In this document: positions 49,301-60,115 of the stretch, piece after piece | Numbering within the stretch: the stretch's first letter is position 1 | Layout: each line of letters opens with the position of its first letter | NCBI GenBank assembly: GCA_964030785.1 | Contig: OZ034975.1 | Span: forward strand, 48,512,069-48,576,068 | Direction: 5' to 3' | DNA: 64,000 nt | Source of the DNA: Siderastrea siderea | Taxonomy: Eukaryota > Cnidaria > Anthozoa > Scleractinia > Rhizangiidae | Made by a program: the position numbers and the translations under genes | Notes under the pieces: model-generated | The model's database searches: none | What the model was told of the DNA's origin: nothing | What the model saw: only the letters and a program-made list of their open reading frames with translations

Positions 49301-49952
49301 GTCTTCAAACCTGTTTTTTCGGTCACGACGGGTCCTCCAGAAAAGTGAGACTGTTAAATCTCTGAATAAGTCAAATTGTCGAAGACAAACTAATATGTTC
49401 ATGGATATTTACATTGCAATATCCACAATGACTTGCAGACAAACTATATTTTGAAGAATGTATCCGGGATGCATTCGATTAGCTGTAGTTACGGAACACG
49501 GAAAAATTAAACAGAATAGTCTTAAATCATCACTATTTCAAAGCAAATTTCAAAAGTTAAATTTTGCGTATACATCTGAGAGATCTGGCGACATCTAGTA
49601 CTCCAGCGAGCGAAACTAAGGTCTTGTCCTGCTGGAAACTCTCTCTAAATTCTTTATTTTAGGGATTGGAAAATAACAATATAATTGTGTGTTCTTATTC
49701 AGGTTTATGGTAAAGCACTTGCGTTTCTTTAGTGAAATTCCGCGTGTTGGTATCAAGATATCCTTGCCTATTCAGGCATCCACCCGTGTATGTAGATTAG
49801 GTGACGACGAGTCTTTCACGGGAAAATATCATTACATGTTTAACCATAAAAGCAAACCGGAAATTAAAGTTAAAAGTAACGAGAAAATTATTTAGCATCT
49901 GATATTTCAAAATTAAACGACCGAGCGATCACTTACCTCTGATATTAGACAT
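43316..49952 (-). CDS. ZIP-family (SLC39A, LIV-1 type) metal transporter
   Basis: Six minus-strand exons join in phase to 303 codons: 49952-49937, 47965-47796, 45771-45637, 45148-44893, 44130-43943 and 43462-43316 (stop TAG). The first membrane segment is IIFISSILSSAVIC, then ACLAGDAIFHLMPH, a segment with LLIVCSVYMFYLFHLFF, a His-rich loop GGHSHSH, TM4 HTASDGLAIGAAF, TM5 HEIPHAVGTFAIF, and two more segments, ending with MGLLLGFGIMMALAAFEDKI. TM4 and TM5 carry the metal-binding motifs of LIV-1 ZIPs, which import zinc and related metals into the cytosol. Usually TM5 reads HEIPHELGDFA; here the second Glu is Ala and Asp is Thr. With the start chosen (MSNIRA) there is no extracellular domain. 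Alternatively ttacag just upstream at about 49984 is an acceptor and more N-terminal exons exist. Large introns hold repeats. Confidence 0.85.
45241..45610. repeat. GTCA/GGCA tetranucleotide microsatellite
   Basis: About 90 units of cagt with blocks of cagg and caga, in a ZIP intron only 30 bp from the exon border at 45637. Confidence 0.95.
45950..45996 (-). ncRNA. Degenerate hammerhead, opposite arm
   Basis: On the minus strand: TTGACT, CTGATGA, TGACTTCCGCTCAAGTTGCC, then GAATTGTC and AGTCAA. Stem I and the first core are kept, but the essential GAAA is GAAT and stem II has lost a pair. Probably inactive. Confidence 0.6.
47102..47148 (+). ncRNA. Hammerhead ribozyme of the Penelope-like element
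   Basis: All core parts are in place: stem I TTGACT (47102-47107) pairs with AGTCAA (47143-47148); core CTGAGGA (47108-47114); stem II within TGACTTCCGCTCAGGTTGTC (47115-47134), pairing GAC with GTC and CC with GG; then GAAA (47135-47138) and cleavage triplet GTC ending at 47142. The third stem is extremely short, as described for the minimal hammerheads of Penelope-like elements. Self-cleavage would fall between 47142 and 47143. Confidence 0.75.
47470..47767. mobile_element. MITE with AGAGCGGTTTTCAATTGAG-type ends
   Basis: The right end, reverse-complemented, reads TTAGAGCGGTTTTCAATTGA then gtgtcgaaagtaatt; the left end reads TTAGAGCGCTTTTTAAATGC then gtgtcgtaaaacc. The interior has several aaccaatcaga/tgattggt blocks. 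This is a repeat I recognise as very common in coral genomes. It lies in a ZIP intron. Confidence 0.75.
47970..49930. other. Large first ZIP intron
   Basis: AT-rich DNA with no open frame of note. I searched the minus strand for further ZIP exons (His-rich or Cys-rich ectodomain) and found none I would support. Confidence 0.5.
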
Positions 49953-51844
49953 GAGATGAGCGCCGTGCGAGCACCGCTCAAAGCCGCACTGTAAACTTCT
50001 TCAAGGAACCTTTATTGCGTCTCACTCAGCCCAAAAATACATCCTGTATAAACGAGATATATCATGACGTTTGGCTGACACAAAACAAAATGGCGCGTTC
50101 ACCGCAATGGCTTTGGACAATGGCTTTGTTTTTTTTCACTGTGTCGGTGGGACTGGGTTTCAGTGACTTAAACCACCAGCGCTGAAACAGGTGATGAGTC
50201 TTTCATTCGAAAACTGATTTAAAATCAATGGCTTGCTACTACGAGCCCGCAGTTTTCGGTAGACCACAACTTAGTAGGAGACGATACCCGTTTTTCAATT
50301 CGATACGATACCGAGTAAGATATTGGTAAGTTACCGATACCGATGGCAGCACCGATACGGTGACAGTTTCACTCTAGGAACGTTTCTGCACAGATTCACC
50401 TTTATCAATAGTAAAAAAAAAAAACTGCCTGTGGTTTTTGGAGATCTTTTCAGGCGCAAAAGGTTGTTTATAACGATATTGCTCGCGAATATCGGTGCAT
50501 CGGTGCATCCTATTAGAATACCTTTGTTCGCCTGGCAAATGAGTTTGGTTTCCAAAAGGATACCAGTGCGGTCGTGGTCGCGAATACAGTCATCTAATTT
50601 TTTGGTTTTAGACAATGGCATCGGTATGGATAGCTCACCTTATTGTTTAGGAGAAGGATTAAGTTAAAGGTTGCTTTAGAACTCCACAGTACGTTCTTTT
50701 CTCTTACGAGCACAAGTAGTGCATTTGATGTAACAAACGGTGATATAGCGCACGCAACAATAATGCTCGCGCACACAATAAGACAAATTTGGCGCAGAAA
50801 AGGTTATATAACGCTTGAAAAATTTCCGTGAATCTTTTTTCTCCAAAAAGAAAAAAAAGACAAGTCAAAAGTGAGTTTAAACAACAATTTCCCGTGCAAA
50901 ACTTGCAGGGAGTAAACAAGTTGCATGTGTGATGTCGAGGAACTTAAGCCGGGAGACGCTAATGAATCACCGACGTAAGTAGGAAAGTGAAAGTTTTCCT
51001 TTCAGTGACGTTTGACGCCATCATGTCTGTAATGGCAAGCTGCAGACACAAAAGAAGAATTTTCAAGAACATGTTAAGAAGCAAAAAGAAATCCACAGAG
51101 GGAACATTTGACTTTCTCTTCACGTTTGTGGCTCAAGAACTACGTTTTCCATACTTATCTGATTTATTGAACCGTTCAGTGTCCACATCTTTGTTGGGAA
51201 ACAAAATAGAAAATGACTCTTGGGTGTTAACTTTTGCAAAACATTATTTTCCAACCTTAAAACAAAATTACCATACGCTCGTGAAACTTAAGAGTAACTG
51301 GAACAAGTTGTGAAACACTCGCCTCAGTCTCCTCACAACTGTGCCTAGAGCTATCCTGTTTCTCTCAAACTTTCACTCGTGTCACCACAACATTATAAAA
51401 ACACTAGGAAAACGTCTGCCCTTCAGTAACGTTTATGTAAGTGGGTGTCAAGGCTAAAACTAGCACCCCAAAACAAGTCGTCTTACAGTTGTAACAAATT
51501 TCTGCTTGTCATTTTTTTGTTTTATTTATTAATTTTTTGACAATGTTATTTTGTTTACAACGCAACGTTCAGTCCTACTAAGTAGCACTGAAATAAATAG
51601 AAACCTAAGAACGATAACAAATTTCTACATGTCCTTGAAAAAGGCCAAACTGCTCTTTTTATTATTCTGACATTGTTTTGTTACTCTGACAAAGCTCATT
51701 TTATTTCTCTGACATCAGACAGAAGAGCAGCACCAACTAACACAGGACTCCCACGATAGACATATACAGCACAGACCTTCTCAAATTCTTTTTTATTGAG
51801 TGAAATTGAGACCAGCTCCTTTGCTTAGAATAAGCATGTATGTA

Positions 51845-52221
51845 TAACCTGCGATCAGAAGTTATTTTTCTCGCGGCGGTGTAGTCAACGGAAAAATGAA
51901 CGCCTGATACAATTACTTGTCGAGTCGTCTGTAAAAAGTCCAGAATCTGGACTTTTTTCTGATTGGTCGGGAAACAAAAGGCAACATAAAGCTGTTTGCA
52001 CACTTCGTGCCAGCTTCGCGCCTCTGCTGATTCCCGCCAACGAAGCGACTACCGGTAAATTGTGATTGGCTCACTCTTATGTGATGGCATCGCTGACACT
52101 CTCGTTGACAGACACTTTAATTGGGGGGCGGCAGACGATTCAACAAGTAATTGTATCAGGCTTTCCTTTTTTTTTCGCCCTCCCTCCGCCGCGAAAAAAA
52201 AGAAAGCCTGATCGCAGGTTA
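51845..52221. mobile_element. 377-bp TIR element, 9-bp target duplication
   Basis: Ends are TAACCTGCGATCAG and its exact reverse complement; similarity continues imperfectly inside (ttttctcgcggcgg). ATGTATGTA stands on both sides (51836-51844, 52222-52230), and copy A has a single ATGTATGTA in the empty site at about 20058-20066. A 9-bp target suggests a MULE-type element. A fragment with the same end occurs at about 28515-28532. Confidence 0.93.
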
Positions 52222-52713
52222 ATGTATGTACAGACAGTAACTTTTAAACCTTGTTGGCATCCGGGTTAATAATGATTATAACATTATAATATGGTAATAT
52301 ATTAACATATATAACGATCATAAATTAACATAATATGGCAATATATTAAGGGCCAGTTTTCCTAACCAAAAGGTTTTGTGGCAACAAAGAGTCACCATGA
52401 AAAAAATGTTCTTTTTTTAATGAAAAATCTTTGTGCACTTATCCGTAAGAAAATTTAAGCCAAGTTTCCCTTTTTGGACAAAGGAGAAACACCTAGCTTT
52501 CCAATTAGAAACAACAAATCAATTTCAAGTGGCCAACATAAATTAATGTGCCTACGCCCTAAAAATTCTTGCTCCACAAGAAAATGTTTCCCGCAACTTG
52601 CACGGCGAAAGCCAATTAGAAGTTTGCAGTTTGTCTGACGAGGGTTGCAATAATTGCCGTCAGAAGGCTATGAAACGTCTGGTCCTCAATGTTGTTCTTT
52701 ATGTTAGAGAAAC

Positions 52714-52994
52714 CATAGTTACTCGAGGGACTGGTTATGAAACCTTGCAAGTTTCAAAGGCCAAAACAAAGGTGCTGCAATTTATGTTGAAAGGTCTACG
52801 ACCGTGCACAATCTTTTGTTTTACGTTCGCACACTATGGCTGAATAACTTAACAGTGACATTTTTATTGGTTCGTTGCTCATGCAAAACTCAAACCTATT
52901 GTTGTTTGTGCACGGTCAAGGCTAAAAACGGTAACAAAAACATAAAACAAAAGACTTTGCTGAGCTTCATAACCAGATTCTTTTATTAACTATG
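52714..52994. mobile_element. ~281-bp TIR element, 7-12-bp target
   Basis: Copy A has no insertion (gttagagaaaccatggaatt). Here GAGAAACCATAG occurs on both sides (52707-52718, 52995-53006). Because the element's own ends read CATAGTTA and TAACTATG, the exact border is ambiguous within the repeat. A second inverted pair inside is ctggttatgaaacc / cttcataaccag. No coding content. Confidence 0.88.
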
Positions 52995-55056
52995 GAGAAA
53001 CCATAGAATTCGACGACATCCCCTGGGAGCAAGGATGACAATGCCGAGACAAACAACCTCAACTTCGTATAGTACCGACTCCTGGAATTAATCTAAGCCA
53101 CATTGGCACCATCCCTGCTTCCAATAGGAAACATGATGTAAAATTAATAATTTAAATAAACACCATCAACCGAAAACAAAATTTAAAAGGGAAGAATTTT
53201 CTGTTTTCCCTATAAATTCTTGCGTTGTGTGTTGGAACACGAATTGACTGGTGTAACAAGAGTTTAAGCTGGGCGTAGGCAATTTTTGGCTTTGTCAATA
53301 GTAATAATAAGAAACACGGGGCTTTTTTACCATAAGCACTCGGTAAAATATAATATAATCTTATCTAATATTAATTTCATGGAAATCAGCTATAATGTTC
53401 AATTTGGGAATTACATATAACATTTAAATCAGCTTGGCTCGCCCTATGACAAATTTGAAGATAAAACTGAAACTTACGTTTCATATGTACACCCATTAAC
53501 TGATGAAGCTATAATAAACTAACTTGTTACTCTTTTGGTTTACTACGCAAAAGCTAGATTGTAGAAACAAAAAAATTATTTTACTTATATACACACGGAT
53601 TAAAAAAAATAGAGGTGAAAGCTAAGGAATGGCCCAGAAATCTATTTTGTACTTCTGCAGTAACCTCACGCAACTTAAAAAAAAGGATTTATTTGTTTTC
53701 GGCATTCAGCCGATTAACTGTTATTTGAAGGTGTTTATCTTTTGTTTTACGTGAAACTATAAACCATAAACTGACTGCAGATAGTAACGAGATTCTACTG
53801 ACGTGATGTTATAGACCACGGGCAGACCCTGTATTTTTTCTTAGTGAGCACGCGATCTGGCGCTAAAGTCGCCCAAGCACGTGTGTGTTTCTGTTATGGA
53901 AGTCCCAAAGAGTAAAAAAAAAAAAAAGAAAGATCTTTTATGGGTCTAGTGATGTCGTAGTAACTATAGTATATAGTATCCGGTATGTAGGTGGCCTTAG
54001 ATCTTGGTATAAACCTCTTTTTGACAACTATACAAGTAAATTCTTTACTTCTTCAAAAGCAAAGCAAGTAAAAAGTTTCCCAAGCAAAAATATACACAAA
54101 ACTATATTCTGAAGTATTGCAACTTAACAAAATTTCGAAAATATACATTTTTCTGTACTAAACGTTATGTTTTCTTTATTTAGCGTCCGTCTTTTGCAGT
54201 GCAGTGCATAAAAAAGCAGTTTAAAAAACGAACAAGAAACATTCTCTTGATGAAATTCAATTCCTTTTACCGAATTTGCATTAACTGTTTTTTATAGCAA
54301 ACATAGCATTATTGCTCACTAGGTGACGTGCCACTTTGGAAGGTTCAAATTGCAGTCATTGCATAACCACAGCGTAGCATCAAGCTTGAAACTTCAGTTT
54401 TAACTCTCCCGCTCCCAAAGTCAAAACTTGAGTCATGATGTATGGGTCTAACTTTTGAGTTTGTGGATGAAATACTAAAGCGTGACCATTCAAATGAAAG
54501 CTACGGAGCAGTGCTTCCCTATCTAATATGCTGTAAGGCAAAGTCTGACCATTCAAAGTCTAATTGGCATTGCTTCCTTTCGCTACTCAATTAATGACCA
54601 TTCAAAAGAATTTCTTTCCTGTAGATGATGTTTATTTCTAAGTACTAGTTGTTTGCAGGACCACTGAAAATTTTTTCTGTTTTTGAATTTATGCACTTTT
54701 GGGAGTGAGAGAGTAAGACCAATGTTGCATAGATTTAGCAATAAATATTTTCCTTGAAAAAAAACACACACACACACACACAAACGAGTCATAACATTTT
54801 ACCTTTCTGACACAGACAGCTGTATTTCTTATGACGAGACGCAGTATGTTAGTAATATTATCTCCACCCGAATGAAAAGCCGAGGTTTTCCCACTGACAT
54901 GGCGTCTTACCTTTCCTGTTCGAAGGAACTGTTTTTGTCAAAGTAACAAACCTGTCGCGTATTTTTTATGGCATTCCGTGCCGGTCTCCGGTCTCTCTTC
55001 TGGAGTTCAATCTCTTTTCTTTGGTGTTGGAAGAATAGGATCTCTCTTTGACAGCT

Positions 55057-58000
55057 TTAAGTCCGTTTGGTTTTGTCAGGTAACACTCCCTTCATTTGCA
55101 AGGACTCCTTATAGTGTGTATGTAAATGAGTCTGCAAACTGCCGGATTGAGAGAACGCTTTAGAGCACTGCCAGCACTTGTAGGGCTTCTCTCCTGTATG
55201 AGTGCGCATGTGTCGCTTTAGGTCCGTAGAGCGTGCAAAGGCCCTAGAGCACTCTTGGCACTTGTAAGGCTTCTCCCCTGTATGATTGCGTAAGTGCCTT
55301 TGAAGGTCCGTGGAACGAACAAACGCCCGCGAACATTGTGTACACTTGTAAGGACTCTCGCCTAGATGAACGGGGAGCAACAATTTAGTACAATTTATGT
55401 AAAACTACAACCAGCCGTCGAAAGTGTTTTATTGAATGTCGAATTAACAATTGTAGCACAGTGATGTCTCATTTATAACAAAGTTTGTACGAGGTATGAT
55501 TATGCTTTCCGCATTAGTTAAAAAAATAAATCCTTTTTGTTTAACGAGGGTAAGACTAGCAGAAGGAAAACCGGAGAACCAGGAGAAAAATCCTCCAAGC
55601 AAGGACGAGAAACGAAAATTAAAGTTAACGCACTTATAAGTCCGAGTTCGTGGCTCGAACCCGATATCCAGTAACGAGAGGCATGAACTCTCCCCACTAC
55701 ACCCTCTCTGCTTTTAAGCCCTTCCTGCTTACCTGTGTGTGACCTCATGTGCCTCCTCAGGTAACAAGGATACTGGAATGCTTTACTGCAGTATGAACAC
55801 TTCCAAGTGCGGCCTGTTTTGTCTGGACACACGTACTTCACATGGCGCTCCAGATAGCTCTCGTACGCGAAGATCTTACCGCACTTGTAACATGTGTAGC
55901 TCTCATCATCTTTAGAGATAAAACATTAAAAAATGCGTTATGAAAAAACAACAACAACAACAACAATCAATTAACAATCAGCGATAATTTTTTTAAAATA
56001 AGTAAACCCAAGGTCGGTAAGAAATTTTGCTCAGATTGTCAGGAAGTCGGAAAATGATAAATCATGTTAGGCCATGAGCCAAGAGCGGTTTTCGGAGCTG
56101 TTCAGGTGGCAGACGAGTGCAATTCGTTGTTGAAAGCCCAAGGGGAAAAAACAAGCCCAAAAGGAAAAAACAAGAAGAAGTGTGGAAAAATAATATTATT
56201 AGTACTTTTGGGACATCTTAGGCGATATTTAGCTTAAGAAAAGAGGATCCCTAAATTAAGTACTCAAAAGTACATGGACCTCAAAAACGAATGGAATTGG
56301 GAATCTTGCGTACATTTAAATTAAAATCAAAGGCTGTAAAAAGACAAGAAATTGTTATTGTTGAGAAGTATTAAGAAATATTCTAGAGCACCTGATTCCA
56401 TTCTGCTGAGTTTTTTCTCAAGGTACCATCGGAACAGATTCTTTCGTTTGTCCTCTTTCAAGTGAACACTTTCTTCTAGATATTTAGTTATCTCAGTTTG
56501 GGACACGCCAGTTTCCTCGATCAATTCCTTTTCCAAAGCCTTGTTGTTCTCCATGAACTCTCTTATCTCACGCCCGATTATCTCTTCTTTGCCCCTGAAA
56601 AACAATCACGTTATAACAGGCTCTAAGTCTAGGAAAGAAAACAGATTAGGGGCTAATACAAGAACAAGTGGATAATTATTGATGAATATCTTCCTATCTC
56701 AATTGAGGAAGCAGTTGCTGCTTTTGCATTGCGACCTGCAAATTGTTAGGCCATCACATGGCTTGGACATCCAGGTGGCTGTCCCGCCTCGCGAAGGGAT
56801 AGAAACACACATCGGTAGTGATTAACTACTCCCGGTATGAGCACAACGTTTTGTTAAAGCAATAAATCGTCGCGTGATGGTCATTTTCATCTAATGGGTG
56901 GCACGAGTGATGGGTCAGGGGGAGGGCTCCGGCACGCCCCACCCCTTTCGTTTTCAAGAAAACGGAACCAGTGTTTTGGATATCGTTCTCCAATTAATCT
57001 CATCGCAATTTAAATGACATGAGACGAGTTTTGTGTAGCTTCAGACAACACGGGTCGGGGAAAGCTTATGTACACGCACAGTTTCTTTTCACATATCGCA
57101 TGCTCTCTGCTCCTGTTGCATCAAAATCGCAGTTAAAAAAGAAAAACACTGACTGATGGCAAGCACACCAAAGTCAGTCGGGGCCATAAGTCTCAGCGCT
57201 GCACCTCATTCTCTTCCTTGGTCAAAGTACACAAGTTTTGAGAACCATTTAAGACAAAACCAAGGTTTGAAAGTAATTTCAGTTGTACTTTTACCATTTA
57301 TAAAAACTACGTTTTAAGTTATAAACTCACTGCAACATCTTCTCCAGTTCTTCCTCAAGTTTGTGAAGCCTCGACGATCTGTTTTCTTCCGGGACATTGG
57401 TCGTGCGTCTCACCGCTTGCTTTTTTCGTTCTTTTAAATCGTCACACTTTTCTTCTGCAGCTTCTTTGGTCTCAATTTTTACGTGTTCTTCCCTTAGATT
57501 GGCAAAACTATCGCTAACGCGCCGTTTAAATCTTGGTTCATGCACTTTACGAGGCTCCTTAAAACTGTCGTGATTGTTTAAAACGGATCCACGCATTTCA
57601 CTCTTGTTGGTGTCCCTGTTGTCTACGTTAACATTCTGCGCACAAAACTCGTAGTCCGCGCGGCGCAGGCAGAGTTCAGCAAGCGTATGCAGGCCGCGGG
57701 TGTCAAGCACGGTAAAAGGAGCCTGTTGGTTTCCGCCATTAATGGCGCGCGGGACATGGGAGTTCGCATTAGATTCGAGGTTACACTGAATTGCCACATC
57801 ACCTGAAAAAAATATCGTTTTAAATAAACCTCTTTATAAACAACATGAAATAGACTGTAAGTTTGAAATTCTTACATGTTACTCTCTCCATCGTCAATTT
57901 GATAAGGTCAGAATAGTTACTTTAGGGACTAACGGTTTGCCCACAAAGTCCGGGATTCTGAAACTTGTCAAGATGGTTTTTCTTCTTAAATTTTTCACCG

Positions 58001-60115
58001 GAAGTCGGAATTCCAAATATAGTTTCAGATATCGTAGTTCTTTTCTCAGCTCCAGTGAATACGACGACAAAAGAAGCTTTGACAGTTCGATGCTGTTGAT
58101 CTTTCCAGAATCAGTTTTGCGCTCGAATCCAACAGGTGTAAAATCAATGTGCAAATTTGCAGATGAGTTCCTGTAACTGAGACCTGTTAAGCTGTCCTGG
58201 CGTATAACGAAATTAAACCTTGACGTGTAGAAGAAACTTCCGATACAATGTTTGACAAAATAAGCGAGGTATATGTATATCAAAACCAACTTTTGTAAGG
58301 AGTCCAAATTCGAAGGGTGATAGGACGTTTTAAATAGAATACCGCTAACAGTCGCCTGTTTGTTTGTTCGTGGTGCATAAAATATCCTTATGACACCATT
58401 TCTAGTGTTATCTTATCTCAAGTTTTACTCTAGGAGTGTTTAGCGTGTGATGACGTGATATAGAGGAATTTTCACTCACGGAGTATTTTTTCTCTTCCTT
58501 GTGGTAATATGTTCTGATATTTATTCACTCGAAAAACTAATCAGCTTTCAAAATTCTTGTATGGAAAACAAGCTTCGATTCGAAACCTTTCAAGTGCATC
58601 GCATGGAAGAAGGAAGTAACATTTTTGGAAAAGTATCTGTCTTTATCTATCGTATTTTAACTTAAATCCCTTATAGTGATTTTATCAAGAAGAAAACAGT
58701 AATAAAACCGTGTGTTAATCTGAAACAAGTCAATGACTTGACGGTTGAAAGATCACAAGCGGTCACCTTTAAAAAGCTTAGCTGTGTCATGTTAACTTAC
58801 ACTTGAAAACACTTAAACCACTGATTCAACTTCAACTCGAGATAGCGTAATCTTCATTACGTTATTCAATAACATAAAATTTCTAAAACAACTTGGATGT
58901 ATCATAAAATTCCTCCTACTTTAGGACAGAGAATATATTCCCCAGCCTTATTCTCATACCCGTTACACATTATCTCTACACCATAGAAATGTGTCCGACA
59001 CCACACCTCCTTATACAAACAGACGCCTTTTCCGTTACTTGTTTACGTTATTTTTATTCATAGTGCACATCAGAAACATAATGTTGGAAAGCGGTTTTGG
59101 CGAAACCAAAAATTGAGCCAATTCACTTGTCACTTTATAGCCCTGAGTCGTAAGTCTTGTAAAGCCGTCGTTACGTTGAATGGCTGTGGATGAATTGCTA
59201 AGGTCAAATTATCGATAAAATAAAGAATATTGAGCTTAGCTTGGTGTCTTAAAAAGTTTTTTCCAATTTCAGTTTAAGTGGATTTTAAGCGTTGGAGTTT
59301 GTGCTTGATCAGTAACTTAAGCGAGAGTGATTTTCTATCCAGGGTGTTTTTTGGACCATGAAGGTCTCTTCTGAAGTCCAGGGTCTTGCAGGTGGATGTG
59401 CCAACAAAGTTTATAAACACTTACCGGTGGCGCTTGATTCTGGGTTCGTCTCGTTTGCTCCTCCCTCAATAATGTCTGATACTTCTTCATCTTCTGACGA
59501 AAATATCAAGAAAATTTTTTTAAAGTATTTCTTAACTAAAACAGTCAAATAGCAAGCTAAGCTTACGAGTTACGCTTGAAAAAGATTTGCAAGGCTGAAT
59601 TATTCATGTTTACTTGTGATTTCACTACTTTCGCATACTCGCTCACTGAAGTAATGAGTATCAAAAAATTGCACGGAAAGAAAGCTTAAAGAACACAAAA
59701 TTAAAAGGAATTAACTTGTTAAAAATATGTTAAAACTTTTTAATTCCAGAAAACTGACATTTTATTTTCACACAGTTTTTGTGTAACGTCCTGAGGTTCA
59801 AGCGAGAGGGTAGCGCTGACGCATCGAACCGCGGACTAATATCAAAACAGAAAATTAAATTAAATTACTTTGAGAAGAGCAAATAAAATTGGACAAATTT
59901 GCGAAGGAAAGCATGCTACCACAAAATTGAACGATAATCTTGTCTATTTTATAATAAGTTTGCTTTTTGAAAGAACGACAACTAGGAAGCTGACCTTTGA
60001 CAAGTTTGTCAGCAGGGCCGTGTATCGCTGGAAACAGGTACTTACCGTCACATAGATCCTCTTCAAGTTTCCTCTTGTTGCGAGAGGTTTTTTTCACGAG
60101 GAAGGATTTTGGCAT
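55057..60115 (-). CDS. SNAG + HNF1-N/POU-like + five C2H2 zinc-finger protein
   Basis: Six minus-strand exons join in phase to 431 codons plus stop: 60115-60046, 59493-59425, 57802-57331, 56594-56392, 55909-55733 and 55361-55057. The protein starts MPKSFLVKK, a SNAG motif as in GFI1, Snail and OVOL repressors, which recruits LSD1/CoREST (family knowledge). A long linker rich in charged residues ends [13 protein letters not shown]. Exon 4 encodes [30 protein letters not shown] and [14 protein letters not shown], which fit the HNF1-N/POU-specific-like helix-turn-helix of HNF1 and HMBOX1. Then come the fingers: CYKCGKIF (C2HC type), [24 protein letters not shown] and CWQCSKAF with HTGEKPYKC linkers. 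It would bind DNA in the nucleus, probably as a repressor. The donor of exon 4 (cag|gtgctc) is the weakest splice site. Its two last exons are duplicated in copy A. Confidence 0.87.
55615..55712 (-). repeat. tRNA-like SINE fragment in the last intron
   Basis: On the minus strand gagagggtgtagtggggaga, cctctcgttactggatatcg and gggttcgagcc resemble a tRNA-derived head with a good B box. Shared with copy A (31556-31640). Confidence 0.5.
57803..59424. other. Second intron of the SNAG gene
   Basis: Contains a 137-residue minus-strand frame (57894-58307) that I do not recognise and that has no splice support. The rest is AT-rich. Confidence 0.4.

Larger units (their letters stand above)
50217..56096 (+). 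repeat. Segmental duplication copy B
   Basis: Direct copy of 18026-22796 plus 31189-31990, about 32 kb away in the same orientation. It contains the intact last two exons of the SNAG/zinc-finger gene and about 4.8 kb downstream of its stop codon. It has two element insertions absent from copy A (51845-52221 and about 52714-52994) and lacks the two insertions of copy A. Since the complete gene is here, B is the likely source and A the derived copy. Confidence 0.95.

Noticed and set aside
57894..58307. 137-residue minus-strand frame in the SNAG gene intron
   Set aside because: No recognisable motif, no splice support, and the phases of neighbouring exons already agree without it.
59358..59552. 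64-residue plus-strand frame
   Set aside because: It is the antisense of exon 2 of the SNAG gene, whose borders and phase fit well.
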